A DNA stretch of 6,829 nt from Pseudomonas sp. (lineage in GTDB: Bacteria > Pseudomonadota > Gammaproteobacteria > Pseudomonadales > Pseudomonadaceae). Below, piece after piece: positions 1 through 6,693 of the stretch. The stretch lies in contig JAPLSD010000585.1 of assembly GCA_026398835.1 (NCBI GenBank), positions 1 through 6,829 on the forward strand, given 5' to 3'. The notes beneath the pieces are model-generated. The model did not search any database and had not been told where the DNA came from. It saw nothing but the letters and a program-made list of their open reading frames with translations. The position numbers were made by a program, and so were the translations under genes. Every line of letters begins with the position of its first letter. Position 1 is the first letter of the stretch.

Positions 1-1
1 A

Positions 2-532
2 CTACCGGTCAGCAAGCTGCACGGGGTGGGGAAGGTCACAGCGGATAAGCTGGGAAGGCTCGGTATCGTCAATTGCCTGGAGCTGCGGGACTGGAGCAAG
101 TTGGCGCTGGTGCGCGAATTCGGCAGTTTTGGCGAGCGCCTCTGGGGGCTGGCTCGTGGGATCGATGATCGGCTGGTGCAGAACGATAGCCGGCGTCAGT
201 CTGTCAGTGTGGAAAATACCTACGATGTGGATTTGCCCGATCTGGCTAGTTGCCTGGAGAAATTACCAGAGTTGCTGGAAACCCTGACCGGCCGTATGGC
301 GAGGATCGACAGCAGTTATCGGCCAGGCAAGCCTTTCGTCAAAGTGAAGTTCCATGACTTTACCCAGACCACGCTGGAGCAGGCAGGAGCAGGGCGGGAT
401 CTGGATGGGTATCAGCAATTATTGACTCAGGCTTTCAAGCGGGGCGGCAAGCCGGTGCGGCTGCTGGGGATTGGCGTGCGTTTGCAGGACCTGCGCGGCG
501 GGCATGAGCAGTTGGAGTTGTTCAGCCATTAA
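2..532 (+). CDS. dinB: DNA polymerase IV (Y-family), C-terminal part; 5' end outside window
   Basis: Error-prone translesion DNA polymerase of the Y family, acting at stalled forks as part of the SOS response. Only the last 176 codons are present. The reading frame is open from base 2, so the palm and catalytic carboxylates lie outside the window. The fragment opens with LPVSKLHGVGKVTADKLGRLG, the helix-hairpin-helix of the thumb. The little-finger domain follows, beginning near RRQSVSVENTY and continuing to about PVRLLGIGVRLQDL. The protein ends in QLELF-SH (bases 509-523 encode QLELF), which matches the QLxLF beta-sliding-clamp consensus at the position where E. coli Pol IV carries its clamp peptide, so the C-terminus looks complete. 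The gene stops at TAA 530-532 and converges on the lipoprotein gene. No promoter or LexA box can be judged because the 5' end is missing. Identification is by recalled family similarity and is firm. Confidence 0.95.
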   Translation, partial: LPVSKLHGVGKVTADKLGRLGIVNCLELRDWSKLALVREFGSFGERLWGLARGIDDRLVQNDSRRQSVSVENTYDVDLPDLASCLEKLPELLETLTGRMARIDSSYRPGKPFVKVKFHDFTQTTLEQAGAGRDLDGYQQLLTQAFKRGGKPVRLLGIGVRLQDLRGGHEQLELFSH

Positions 533-568
533 AGCAAGGTATCAGCGTGTTGTTGAATGTCAGACCGC

Positions 569-590
569 CTTCGCGGGCTTGCCCGCGAAG
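569..590. repeat. REP-like palindrome between convergent genes, possible bidirectional terminator
   Basis: CTTCGCGGGC, TT, GCCCGCGAAG forms a perfect 10-bp stem; the effective loop is probably CTTG. It sits in the 71-bp gap between the dinB stop (532) and the lipoprotein stop (604). The GCGGGC-TT-GCCCGC core resembles the repetitive extragenic palindromes common in Pseudomonas genomes. On the + strand the stem is followed by CTTTT, so it could end dinB transcription. On the - strand there is no T-run after it, so termination there would be weak or factor-dependent. Whether it is a member of a genomic REP family cannot be shown from a single copy. Confidence 0.7.
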
Positions 591-603
591 CTTTTCGGAT
601 CGA

Positions 604-1554
604 TCAGACCCCGGGATCTGCCACCAGTCGCCCGGCATCCTTGGTCAGCGATTTGAGGAATTCACGCTGCAACTCGGGATCGTTGCGGGTCAATTCGATC
701 AGGCTCTGTTCCAGCTCGCTGGCTTCTTCCTCCAGGCCCAGCTCCGACAGACGTTTTACCCGATGCACCCATTGGCTGACTTCGTCATCTTCGAGGTCGT
801 CGTAGATCAGCCCGTGAGCTTCCAGCATCTTGCCACGCAAGGTGCTGCTGATCGCCAGGGATGAGTCGGTATGCACGTCATCCTGAGCATCTTCGACGCT
901 GATCTGCAGCTTGTTGATGTGGTTCAGGTCCGCTTCGGAAAACGGACTGTCCAGCAGGTTCAAGCGCAGAACACCGTTGCGATCGGTGCTCAGTTCAAAG
1001 GTTTGCTTGCCTGCCTTGACCTCAACCGGACGCTCGCTCCACGGCAGGCTCGAATATTCCAGACGTTTGTCGCGCTGGGTTTCTTCGATTCCGGCCAGGT
1101 TTTGCTGGGCGCGACCATGGGACTGCACGTTCATGAACGGGTTGAGCCCGGCAACACCGTAGCTGATCCAGTCCTTGGTCACGCTGTCTGGCAAGTTACC
1201 CAGGGCGAACACATTGACAATGTTCGCGGCGACGCCTGCGATCACCGCCACCGCGCCCAGCGGGATCTCGTAGACCTCCCGCCAGGGTTGGTAAGGCGTA
1301 TAGCGATCGTAGTTACGCGTGACTTCGAACTCAGTGACTTCAAAAGTCTTCTGCTCGTGGATTCGCACTCGGCGTTGCGGCAGCTCAAGCACCTTAGGCT
1401 CGCCGACATCGATCTGCAGGCTGTGATCGAGCAATTTGCGCTCGATACGTTCCTCGTGCTCACTGCGTTGTGACATCTGATTGGCACAGCCACTGAGCAG
1501 CAGGGTGCCGCACAGGGCGGCACCACCGAGGCTTAAGGTGTTTCGCTTGAACAT
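604..1554 (-). CDS. uncharacterised lipoprotein, probable operon partner of proS
   Basis: A 316-residue protein that I do not recognise as a named family. The N-terminus MFKRNTLSLGGAALCGTLLLSGC is a clear type II signal peptide with lipobox L20-S21-G22-C23, so the mature protein should be lipid-anchored at Cys23. Position +2 is Ala, not Asp, so sorting to the outer membrane would be expected. A charged stretch follows, then beta-like sequence around 55-82. A hydrophobic, Ala/Val-rich segment at about 97-119 could be a membrane-inserted or buried helix. The C-terminal third (about 205-310) is acidic and helix-forming. The ATG at 1554 was chosen because it places the signal peptide at the N-terminus and has purine-rich AAGAGAAG just upstream. 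The frame is open further upstream to 1689, but that would bury the signal peptide and overlap proS. The gene starts 19 bp after the proS stop on the same strand, so co-transcription is likely. Function is unknown. Confidence 0.85.
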   Translation of the reverse strand: MFKRNTLSLGGAALCGTLLLSGCANQMSQRSEHEERIERKLLDHSLQIDVGEPKVLELPQRRVRIHEQKTFEVTEFEVTRNYDRYTPYQPWREVYEIPLGAVAVIAGVAANIVNVFALGNLPDSVTKDWISYGVAGLNPFMNVQSHGRAQQNLAGIEETQRDKRLEYSSLPWSERPVEVKAGKQTFELSTDRNGVLRLNLLDSPFSEADLNHINKLQISVEDAQDDVHTDSSLAISSTLRGKMLEAHGLIYDDLEDDEVSQWVHRVKRLSELGLEEEASELEQSLIELTRNDPELQREFLKSLTKDAGRLVADPGV

Positions 1555-1573
1555 GACTTCTCTTGATCTGGTT

Positions 1574-3289
1574 TCAGCGACGAATACGGGCTTGGAGGAA
1601 GGACAGCACGTCTGCGACCGGCAGTGCTTGCGCCTCGGCCTCGGTGCGGCTCTTGTATTCCAGGTTGCCTTCGGCGAGGCCGCGGTCACTGACCACGATC
1701 CGGTGTGGAATGCCGATCAGCTCCATGTCCGCGAACTTGATGCCCGGGCTGGTTTTCTTGTCGCGGTCGTCCAGCAGCACTTCGAAACCGGCGGCCGTCA
1801 GTTCGGCATATAGCTTGTCGGTGGCTTCGCGAACCAGTTCGGTTTCGTAGCGCAGCGGTACCAAGGCGATCTGGAACGGCGCCAGGCTGTCGCCCCAGAT
1901 GATCCCGCGTTCGTCGTTGTTCTGCTCGATGGCAGCGGCAACCACGCGTGAAACGCCAATGCCGTAGCAGCCCATGGCCAGGGTGACAGGCTTGCCGTTT
2001 TCACCGAGGACCTGGCACTTCATCGCTTCGCTGTACTTGGTGCCCAGCTGGAAGATGTGCCCGACTTCGATGCCGCGTTTGATTTCCAGGGTGCCTTTGC
2101 CGTCCGGGCTTGGATCTCCACTGACGACATTACGCAGGTCGGCGACGGTTGGAACCGGCAGATCGCGCTCCCAGTTGACGCCGAAGTAGTGTTTGTCATC
2201 AATGTTGGCACCGATGCCGAAATCGCTCATTAGCTCGACCGAACGGTCGATGATGATCGGCAATGGCAGGTTCAACGGGCCGAGGGAACCGGCGCCGGCG
2301 CCAATGGCGTCACGCAGTTCTGCTTCGCAGGCCATGACCAACGGGTTGGCAACGCCTGGCTGGTTGGCAGCCTTGATCTCGTTCAGCTCGTGGTCACCGC
2401 GAATGATCAGCGCGATCAGTTTGCCTTTCTCTTCAGCGTGAACCACCAGAGTCTTGATGGTTTTTTCAATCGGCAGATTGAAACCTTCGACCAGTTGCGC
2501 GATGGTTTTGGCGTTTGGTGTGTCGACCAGGCGCAGCTCTTCGCTTGGCGCAGGACGTGACGTTTCCCGAGGAACGGCTTCAGCCTTCTCGATGTTCGCC
2601 GCGTAGTCGGAACCGTTGCTGAAGGCGATATCGTCTTCACCAGACTCGGCCAGCACGTGGAACTCGTGGGAGCCGGCACCGCCGATGGAGCCGTTATCGG
2701 CTTCGACCGGACGGAAGTTCAGGCCCAGGCGAGTGAACACGTTGCAGTACGCCTGGTGCATGCGGTCGTAGGTGACCTGCAGGGACGCCTGGTCAGCGTG
2801 GAAGGAGTAGGCGTCCTTCATGATGAATTCGCGGCCGCGCATCAAACCGAAACGTGGGCGGATTTCATCGCGGAATTTGGTCTGGATCTGGTACAGGTTG
2901 ATCGGCAGCTGCTTGTAGCTGCTCAGCTCGTTACGGGCCAGATCGGTAATCACTTCTTCGTGGGTCGGGCCGGCGCAGAAGTCGCGGCCATGGCGATCCT
3001 TGAAGCGCAGCAGCTCTGGACCGTACTCTTCCCAGCGACCTGATTCCTGCCACAGCTCGGCCGGTTGGGTGCTGGGCATCAACACTTCAAGAGCGCCGGC
3101 GGCGTTCATTTCTTCGCGAACGATGGCTTCAACCTTGCGCATTACCCGCAGGCCCATAGGCAGCCAGGTGTACAGGCCAGAGGCCAGTTTGCGGATCATG
3201 CCAGCGCGCAACATCAGCTGATGGCTGATCACAACCGCGTCGGAAGGCGTTTCTTTCTGTGTGGCGAGCAAATATTGACTGGTGCGCAT
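1574..3289 (-). CDS. proS: prolyl-tRNA synthetase (bacterial type with editing domain)
   Basis: Cytoplasmic class II aminoacyl-tRNA synthetase that activates proline with ATP and charges tRNA-Pro. The 571-residue length is typical of the bacterial ProS form. Motif 1 region is around residues 39-76. The substrate loop GPTHEE is at 107-112, motif 2 ([19 protein letters not shown]) at 137-155, and motif 3 (GCYGIGVSR) at 440-448. Between motifs 2 and 3 lies the inserted editing domain, about 225-400, which hydrolyses Ala-tRNA-Pro. It keeps Lys279, the residue reported as essential for editing in E. coli ProS, as well as GDHELN (298-303) and GAGSLGP (331-337). The anticodon-binding domain follows from about 473 to the end. 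The start [15 protein letters not shown] matches the canonical bacterial start, although no good Shine-Dalgarno precedes it (AACGGCCAACC-ATG). The gene leads directly into the lipoprotein gene 19 bp downstream. Confidence 0.98.
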   Translation of the reverse strand: MRTSQYLLATQKETPSDAVVISHQLMLRAGMIRKLASGLYTWLPMGLRVMRKVEAIVREEMNAAGALEVLMPSTQPAELWQESGRWEEYGPELLRFKDRHGRDFCAGPTHEEVITDLARNELSSYKQLPINLYQIQTKFRDEIRPRFGLMRGREFIMKDAYSFHADQASLQVTYDRMHQAYCNVFTRLGLNFRPVEADNGSIGGAGSHEFHVLAESGEDDIAFSNGSDYAANIEKAEAVPRETSRPAPSEELRLVDTPNAKTIAQLVEGFNLPIEKTIKTLVVHAEEKGKLIALIIRGDHELNEIKAANQPGVANPLVMACEAELRDAIGAGAGSLGPLNLPLPIIIDRSVELMSDFGIGANIDDKHYFGVNWERDLPVPTVADLRNVVSGDPSPDGKGTLEIKRGIEVGHIFQLGTKYSEAMKCQVLGENGKPVTLAMGCYGIGVSRVVAAAIEQNNDERGIIWGDSLAPFQIALVPLRYETELVREATDKLYAELTAAGFEVLLDDRDKKTSPGIKFADMELIGIPHRIVVSDRGLAEGNLEYKSRTEAEAQALPVADVLSFLQARIRR

Positions 3290-3331
3290 GGTTGGCCGTT
3301 GTCGGTTGCTAATGACTTGAAATGATGGAGC

Positions 3332-3360
3332 ATTGTACGGGCGAGATCTGTTTGCGTACA
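3332..3360 (-). promoter_or_regulatory. candidate sigma70 promoter for proS
   Basis: On the - strand a TACAAT box (5 of 6 matches to TATAAT) lies at 3337-3332. A poor -35 candidate, TGTACG, lies 17 bp further upstream at 3360-3355. Transcription would start near 3325, giving a leader of about 36 nt before the proS ATG. The -10 is convincing by sequence and the -35 is weak. Read-through from ampG could also supply transcripts. Confidence 0.4.
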
Positions 3361-3378
3361 GGATTGCAGCCGGGCGTA

Positions 3379-3411
3379 CCGGGGAGGGCGGCGAAAGCCA
3401 GTAGTCCCCGG
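3379..3411 (-). other. inverted repeat downstream of ampG, weak terminator candidate
   Basis: CCGGGGA (3379-3385) and TCCCCGG (3405-3411) are perfect 7-bp inverted arms with a 19-nt spacer, starting 7 bp after the ampG stop on the - strand. No T-run follows on that strand, so it is not a standard intrinsic terminator. It could stabilise the ampG 3' end or slow polymerase. Nothing else recognisable lies in the 128-bp ampG-proS gap apart from the proS promoter candidate. Confidence 0.3.
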
Positions 3412-3417
3412 GGTTTC

Positions 3418-5043
3418 CTAGGATTTGTCGCGGACTTCGCTCGTCTCACTGACTTCGCTGGTCTCACTGACTTCGCTGGTCTCACTGACTTCACTGACTT
3501 CGCTGGCCGCAGCCGCAGCCGCCGCAGCGTTCGCGCGGGCGCGGCGGGTTTCTTGAAACCAGTGCAGGGCGATCAATAATACGGTCGGAATGCCAAGCAG
3601 GGCGGTGATCATGAAAAAGTTGTGATAACCGAACTTCTCTACCATCACTCCGGAGTAGCCGCCAATCAGGCGTGGCAGCAAGAGCATGATCGAGCTGAGC
3701 AGGGCGTATTGAGTGGCGGAAAATTTCAGGTTGGTCAGGCTCGACAGGTAGGCGACAAATGCAGACGTGGCCATGCCTGAACTGAAGTTGTCCAGCGATA
3801 TGGTGAAGATCAGCATCTGCAGGTTGGCGCCCATGTCGGCGAGCATCAAGAACAGCAGGTTGGTGGCTGCCGAAGCTATGCCGCCGATGAGCAGGATCGG
3901 CAGGATCCCGAAGCGCACGATCAGCAAACCGCCCATCCCGGCGCCGAGCAGGGTCATGATCAGGCCGAAAACCTTGCTGACTCCGGCGATCTGATCTTTG
4001 GTGAATCCCAGGTCGATGTAGAACACGTTGGCCATTACGCCCATGACCGTGTCGGACATCCGATAGGTGGCTATCAGTCCGAGTAGCAGGAAGGCCTGCC
4101 AGCGGTAGCGCAGGATAAAATCGTTGACTGGTGTCAGTACCGGCGCCAGGCCGCGGCGACCCATGCTCGAGAGGCACAGGGCAGTCAGAGTGGTATAGAG
4201 GATGGCTCGCAGGAAGGCGCGGTCCTCCAATAGCAGGTCCAGTAGGCTGACACCATTGAACAGCACGCTGGCGAAGTCGGTGTTGTAAAGCTGGGTAAAC
4301 ATCGCCGGTACGGAAATCAGCAGCACAATCAGCACAAATACCGACGCCAATTGATGCACAAAGCTGTAGCGGCCGGCTGACAGCTGGGTGCGCAGCGGCA
4401 CCGGTGGTTCGCGCATAAAGAGGGTGGTGAGCAGTGCCGGGACCATCAACGCACCGAACAGGACGTAGGTGCCGGTCCAGGCCGAATGTTTGTAGTTGAA
4501 GCCTGTGGAGCCGAAGCCTTCGGCAAAGAACAGCGCGCCCGCAGTCGCCAACAGTGCCGCGACTCGATAACCGGACATGTAAGCAGCGGCCAGCGCGGCC
4601 TGGCGGCTGTCTTCGGCAATTTCCAGGCGATAGGCGTCAATCGCAATGTCCTGGGTGGCTGAGGCGAAGGCGACGACCACTGCAATGGCGATCAGCCAGG
4701 ACAGATGCTTTTGCGGGTCGCAGAAGCCCATACCGATCAGTCCAAGGATGACCAGCGATTGAGCAAGGACCAGCCAGGAGCGACGACGCCCGAGTTTACC
4801 GAGCAGCGGCAGGCGCCATTGGTCGAGCAGCGGTGACCATACCCATTTAAAGGCATAGGCCAAGCCTATCAGGCTTGCGTAGCCAATGGTTTCGCGGGCT
4901 ACACCAGCTTCGCGCAACCAGACCGAAAGCGTCGAAAACACCAGCATGTAAGGCAGGCCGGCGGCGAAACCAAGCAGCAATAGCACGAGCGTCGAGGGGC
5001 TGGCATAGGCGGCGAGTGCGTCGCGCCAGGTTTTACGGGGCAT
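3418..5043 (-). CDS. ampG: AmpG-type muropeptide permease (MFS)
   Basis: Inner-membrane major-facilitator transporter that, by family knowledge, imports GlcNAc-anhydroMurNAc peptides from the periplasm for peptidoglycan recycling. In AmpC-bearing bacteria it thereby controls beta-lactamase induction. At 541 residues it is longer than E. coli AmpG (about 491). Many hydrophobic segments are visible, beginning with [20 protein letters not shown] (15-34). Family hallmarks are [10 protein letters not shown] (66-75), GRRRSW (85-90), [11 protein letters not shown] (129-139) and the [14 protein letters not shown] stretch (416-429). The hydrophobic core ends near residue 497. An Ala run (506-513) and a Ser/Glu/Thr/Val repeat tail (514-537) follow, encoded by tandem DNA repeats. 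The ATG at 5043 is the only sensible start: an in-frame TGA lies six codons upstream. Its GAGG is rather far away (13 nt), so translation may be modest. The gene begins 42 bp after the ATL stop on the same strand, which suggests co-transcription. Pseudomonads may carry more than one AmpG-like permease, so a paralogue such as an AmpP type is possible. Confidence 0.92.
   Translation of the reverse strand: MPRKTWRDALAAYASPSTLVLLLLGFAAGLPYMLVFSTLSVWLREAGVARETIGYASLIGLAYAFKWVWSPLLDQWRLPLLGKLGRRRSWLVLAQSLVILGLIGMGFCDPQKHLSWLIAIAVVVAFASATQDIAIDAYRLEIAEDSRQAALAAAYMSGYRVAALLATAGALFFAEGFGSTGFNYKHSAWTGTYVLFGALMVPALLTTLFMREPPVPLRTQLSAGRYSFVHQLASVFVLIVLLISVPAMFTQLYNTDFASVLFNGVSLLDLLLEDRAFLRAILYTTLTALCLSSMGRRGLAPVLTPVNDFILRYRWQAFLLLGLIATYRMSDTVMGVMANVFYIDLGFTKDQIAGVSKVFGLIMTLLGAGMGGLLIVRFGILPILLIGGIASAATNLLFLMLADMGANLQMLIFTISLDNFSSGMATSAFVAYLSSLTNLKFSATQYALLSSIMLLLPRLIGGYSGVMVEKFGYHNFFMITALLGIPTVLLIALHWFQETRRARANAAAAAAAASEVSEVSETSEVSETSEVSETSEVRDKS
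3433..3506. repeat. 18-bp tandem repeat inside the ampG 3' end
   Basis: Three tandem 18-bp units lie at 3433-3450, 3451-3468 and 3469-3486. The second and third are identical (GACTTCGCTGGTCTCACT) and the first differs at one base (TCGCTCG for TCGCTGG). A 9-bp half unit, GACTTCACT (3487-3495), and a truncated unit, GACTTCGCTGG (3496-3506), follow. Read on the - strand the array encodes repeats of the hexapeptide S-E-T-S-E-V at the AmpG C-terminus. The 18-bp and 9-bp periods are multiples of three, so copy-number change would keep the reading frame. Confidence 0.9.
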
Positions 5044-5085
5044 GGGTTGGAGTCTGCCTCAGATTACGGAAACAAAGCGCGCACT

Positions 5086-5439
5086 CTAACCGCTGTGCTC
5101 TATCGGGCGCCAGCCATGATGCTGAATATCAATACGATTGTTCAGGATGGTGATGCCTTCCATGCGTAAACGTGCGCGCTGCTCATCACCCGAAGCGCTA
5201 CCTGCTGGCAAGCTGAGACGCCCGCCAGCTCCGAGAACACGATGCCAGGGTAACGTGGTATCGCTGGGCAGTTGGCTGAGTGTACGGCCTACCCAGCGTG
5301 CGGCCCGGCCCAGTCCGGCCAGCTCAGCCAACTGGCCATAACTCACCACTTTGCCCTCGGGGACTTGGGCGAGAGTGAGGTAGAGCGCCGTGCGTCGGAT
5401 TTGCGCCGGGCTTTCGGTTTCAGCGGGTGAGTCAGTCAC
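5086..5439 (-). CDS. atl: alkyltransferase-like protein (ATL, MGMT family without active Cys)
   Basis: A 117-residue protein with the DNA-binding domain of O6-alkylguanine-DNA alkyltransferases. The active-site motif PCHRV is replaced by PWHRV (64-68; Trp65), the hallmark of ATL proteins such as E. coli YbaZ. Such proteins cannot remove alkyl groups; by family knowledge they bind O6-alkylguanine and flag it for nucleotide excision repair. Other expected features are VVSYGQLAELAG (31-42) with Tyr34, the likely nucleotide-flipping Tyr, and AARWVG (46-51) with Arg48 as the likely arginine finger. There is no N-terminal methyltransferase ribonuclease-like domain, as usual for ATLs. The start is GTG at 5439, supported by AGGA at 5452-5449 with a 9-nt spacing. 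That ribosome-binding site lies inside a perfect palindrome. ampG begins 42 bp downstream, probably in the same transcript. The two functions are unrelated. Confidence 0.93.
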   Translation of the reverse strand: MTDSPAETESPAQIRRTALYLTLAQVPEGKVVSYGQLAELAGLGRAARWVGRTLSQLPSDTTLPWHRVLGAGGRLSLPAGSASGDEQRARLRMEGITILNNRIDIQHHGWRPIEHSG

Positions 5440-5440
5440 G

Positions 5441-5455
5441 TTCAGGATTCCTGAA
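5441..5455. promoter_or_regulatory. 15-bp perfect palindrome over the ATL ribosome-binding site
   Basis: TTCAGGA-T-TCCTGAA is symmetric about one central base and ends 1 bp before the GTG start of the ATL gene. In the ATL mRNA it can fold as a 6-bp stem with a 3-nt loop that pairs the AGGA Shine-Dalgarno (5452-5449). It could therefore limit translation. As DNA it could equally be an operator for a dimeric repressor. The palindrome is seen directly; the role is inferred. Confidence 0.55.
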
Positions 5456-5539
5456 TGAGTTCGTATTGCCGTCTATAGGGTAAGTCCTTAATGACTGAAT
5501 GAGACATGAACTCAATACCAATAGTCGGGTCAGTCCTTG
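5451..5539. repeat. degenerate direct duplication in the divergent intergenic region
   Basis: CTGAATGAG occurs at 5451-5459 and again at 5495-5503. In the same order, GGGTAAGTCCTT (5478-5489) recurs as GGGTCAGTCCTT (5527-5538) with one mismatch. Together they outline two units of about 40 and 45 bp whose middles have diverged. A third partial echo may begin at TTCAGG (5540-5545), matching the TTCAGG at 5441. The array fills the control region between the ATL and DUF481 genes. It could hold repeated regulator sites or be a decayed duplication. Confidence 0.5.
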
Positions 5540-5564
5540 TTCAGGCTTTCTCTAAGGGGATAAT
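5537..5564 (+). promoter_or_regulatory. candidate sigma70 promoter for the DUF481 gene
   Basis: GATAAT at 5559-5564 matches the -10 consensus at 5 of 6 positions. TTGTTC at 5537-5542 gives the TTG core of a -35 box with a 16-bp spacer. The predicted start is near 5571, at the head of a run of seven T residues, leaving a leader of about 33 nt before the ATG at 5604. An AT-rich TTTTCGAAAA palindrome (5574-5583) lies in that leader. Confidence 0.5.
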
Positions 5565-5603
5565 GCCGTCTTTTTTTCGAAAATTTGAGTTTTGTGTTTG
5601 CTT

Positions 5604-6611
5604 ATGTTGTCTAGAACCCTGCTATGTCTCGCTGTTGTCAGCCTCTCCACGCCCTTGCTCGCCGATACCGTCTGGTTGAAGAACGGTGATCGTTTGAGCG
5701 GCAAAATTAGGGTCTTCGATGGTGGCAAACTCTTGATCCAGACCGAATACGCTGGCGCTATTCCAATTGACTGGAAGCAGGTCAAAACACTGGAAAGCGA
5801 TCAGGAGTTGCTGGTCAAGCAGGATGCCTACACGGGCGAGAAGGCCAAATCCCTGCAGGCGGCAGAGGACGGAAAAGTGACGCTGGCCAACGGCGATGCG
5901 CCGAAGACCGTTGAGCTGGCCAGTATTCAGCAAATCCTCAAGCCCAAGCCGGTGGTTGAAGACCTGGTGTGGAAGGGTAACGTGGATGCAGCGTTGGATT
6001 ATCGGCGCGCCGAAACAGACACCGACCAATACGACGTAAATTTCAAGACCAGCGCGCGTCACGGCAGATGGCGGCATACAGCTGAAGGCGAATACAACCG
6101 AGAATTTCAGAACAGTGTGGTAACCACTGACAACTGGAGCGCCGAATATGCGCTCGACCGGTTCATTACCGACAAGTGGTTTTGGGAGGGGCGTCTGAAC
6201 TACAAGCGCGACAAAGTCGAAGACCTGTCTCGCCAGCGTACTGTCGGTACCGGTCCGGGCTATCAATTCTGGGACGATGAGCTGGGGGCGTTTTCTCTCG
6301 GTTCACTGCTGAACCGTACCGACTATGAGTATTCGGACGGCAGGACGGATAACTTCTATTCCCTGGCGATGAAGTGGAACTACAACCGTTACCTGATTGG
6401 CAAGAAGGTCGAGTTCTTCACGAGTGGTGAAGTAGGGAAGCCGCTGGGTGGCGTCGCCGATTACGCGCTCGACACCGAGATTGGCTTGCGCTATCGGGTC
6501 ACTGAATGGGCGTCGCTCAACCTCAAGGCTGAGAGGGATATCATCAGCGGTACCGATGAAGCTGATTTGAGCAAGACTCGCTACACCGCCGGTTTTGGCG
6601 TTACCTGGTAA
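5604..6611 (+). CDS. DUF481 / YdiY-family outer-membrane beta-barrel protein
   Basis: A 335-residue exported protein resembling the DUF481 family (COG3137, annotated as salt-induced outer-membrane protein YdiY); the physiological role is not established. The N-terminus MLSRTLLCLAVVSLSTPLLA is a Sec signal peptide with likely cleavage after Ala20. Residues 21-112 form two related beta-rich repeats, with LKNGDRLSGKI in the first and GKVTLANGD in the second. From about 120 to the end the sequence alternates polar and hydrophobic residues with many aromatics (for example YDVNFKTS, WFWEGRLNYKRD, NFYSLAMKWNYNRY), as in a transmembrane barrel. It ends in YTAGFGVTW, a terminal aromatic of the type recognised by the BAM machinery. 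The ATG at 5604 fits the signal peptide best, but its Shine-Dalgarno is poor (TGAG about 15 nt upstream). An in-frame TTG at 5592 would add four residues. The gene stands alone, divergent from ATL and convergent with the cold-shock gene. Confidence 0.85.
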   Translation: MLSRTLLCLAVVSLSTPLLADTVWLKNGDRLSGKIRVFDGGKLLIQTEYAGAIPIDWKQVKTLESDQELLVKQDAYTGEKAKSLQAAEDGKVTLANGDAPKTVELASIQQILKPKPVVEDLVWKGNVDAALDYRRAETDTDQYDVNFKTSARHGRWRHTAEGEYNREFQNSVVTTDNWSAEYALDRFITDKWFWEGRLNYKRDKVEDLSRQRTVGTGPGYQFWDDELGAFSLGSLLNRTDYEYSDGRTDNFYSLAMKWNYNRYLIGKKVEFFTSGEVGKPLGGVADYALDTEIGLRYRVTEWASLNLKAERDIISGTDEADLSKTRYTAGFGVTW

Positions 6612-6693
6612 CTGAGGCGCTATCGTTCTGAAGCGGGGTTGAGCGATTCAGCCTGTTTCAGAGCGTTGTTTAGAACAAAACAGACGGACACAA

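Noticed and set aside
871..1473. 200-codon open frame on the + strand inside the lipoprotein gene
   Set aside because: It is antisense to a gene with a clear signal peptide, has no family resemblance, and is the kind of long shadow frame expected in GC-rich DNA.
1555..1689. Upstream extension of the lipoprotein gene to 1689
   Set aside because: It would overlap proS by more than 100 bp and place 45 residues before an obvious lipoprotein signal peptide.
3433..3506. Possible CRISPR array
   Set aside because: The units are contiguous 18-bp repeats with no spacers and lie in frame within ampG.
3309..3579. Short repeat-rich frames on both strands near the ampG end (KSVRPA-like and DFAGLT-like repeats)
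   Set aside because: Both are the 18-bp tandem repeat read in other frames. The ampG frame explains the DNA.
3491..4177. 228-codon open frame on the - strand, out of frame within ampG
   Set aside because: It overlaps conserved ampG sequence, and its translation is rich in Arg/His/Pro/Asp, typical of a shifted frame.
5086..5439. Active O6-methylguanine-DNA methyltransferase
   Set aside because: The catalytic Cys of PCHRV is replaced by Trp and the N-terminal domain is absent, so it is an ATL and not a repair methyltransferase.
5592..5603. TTG start for the DUF481 gene at 5592
   Set aside because: ATG at 5604 gives a normal signal peptide, and the TTG has no better ribosome-binding site.
5622..6266. 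214-codon open frame on the - strand inside the DUF481 gene
   Set aside because: It is antisense to a well-supported exported protein and its translation shows no recognisable domain.
6660..6682. Small inverted repeat TTGTT-TAG-AACAA just before the terminator
   Set aside because: Only five AT-rich base pairs; too weak to call beside the strong hairpin at 6694-6723.
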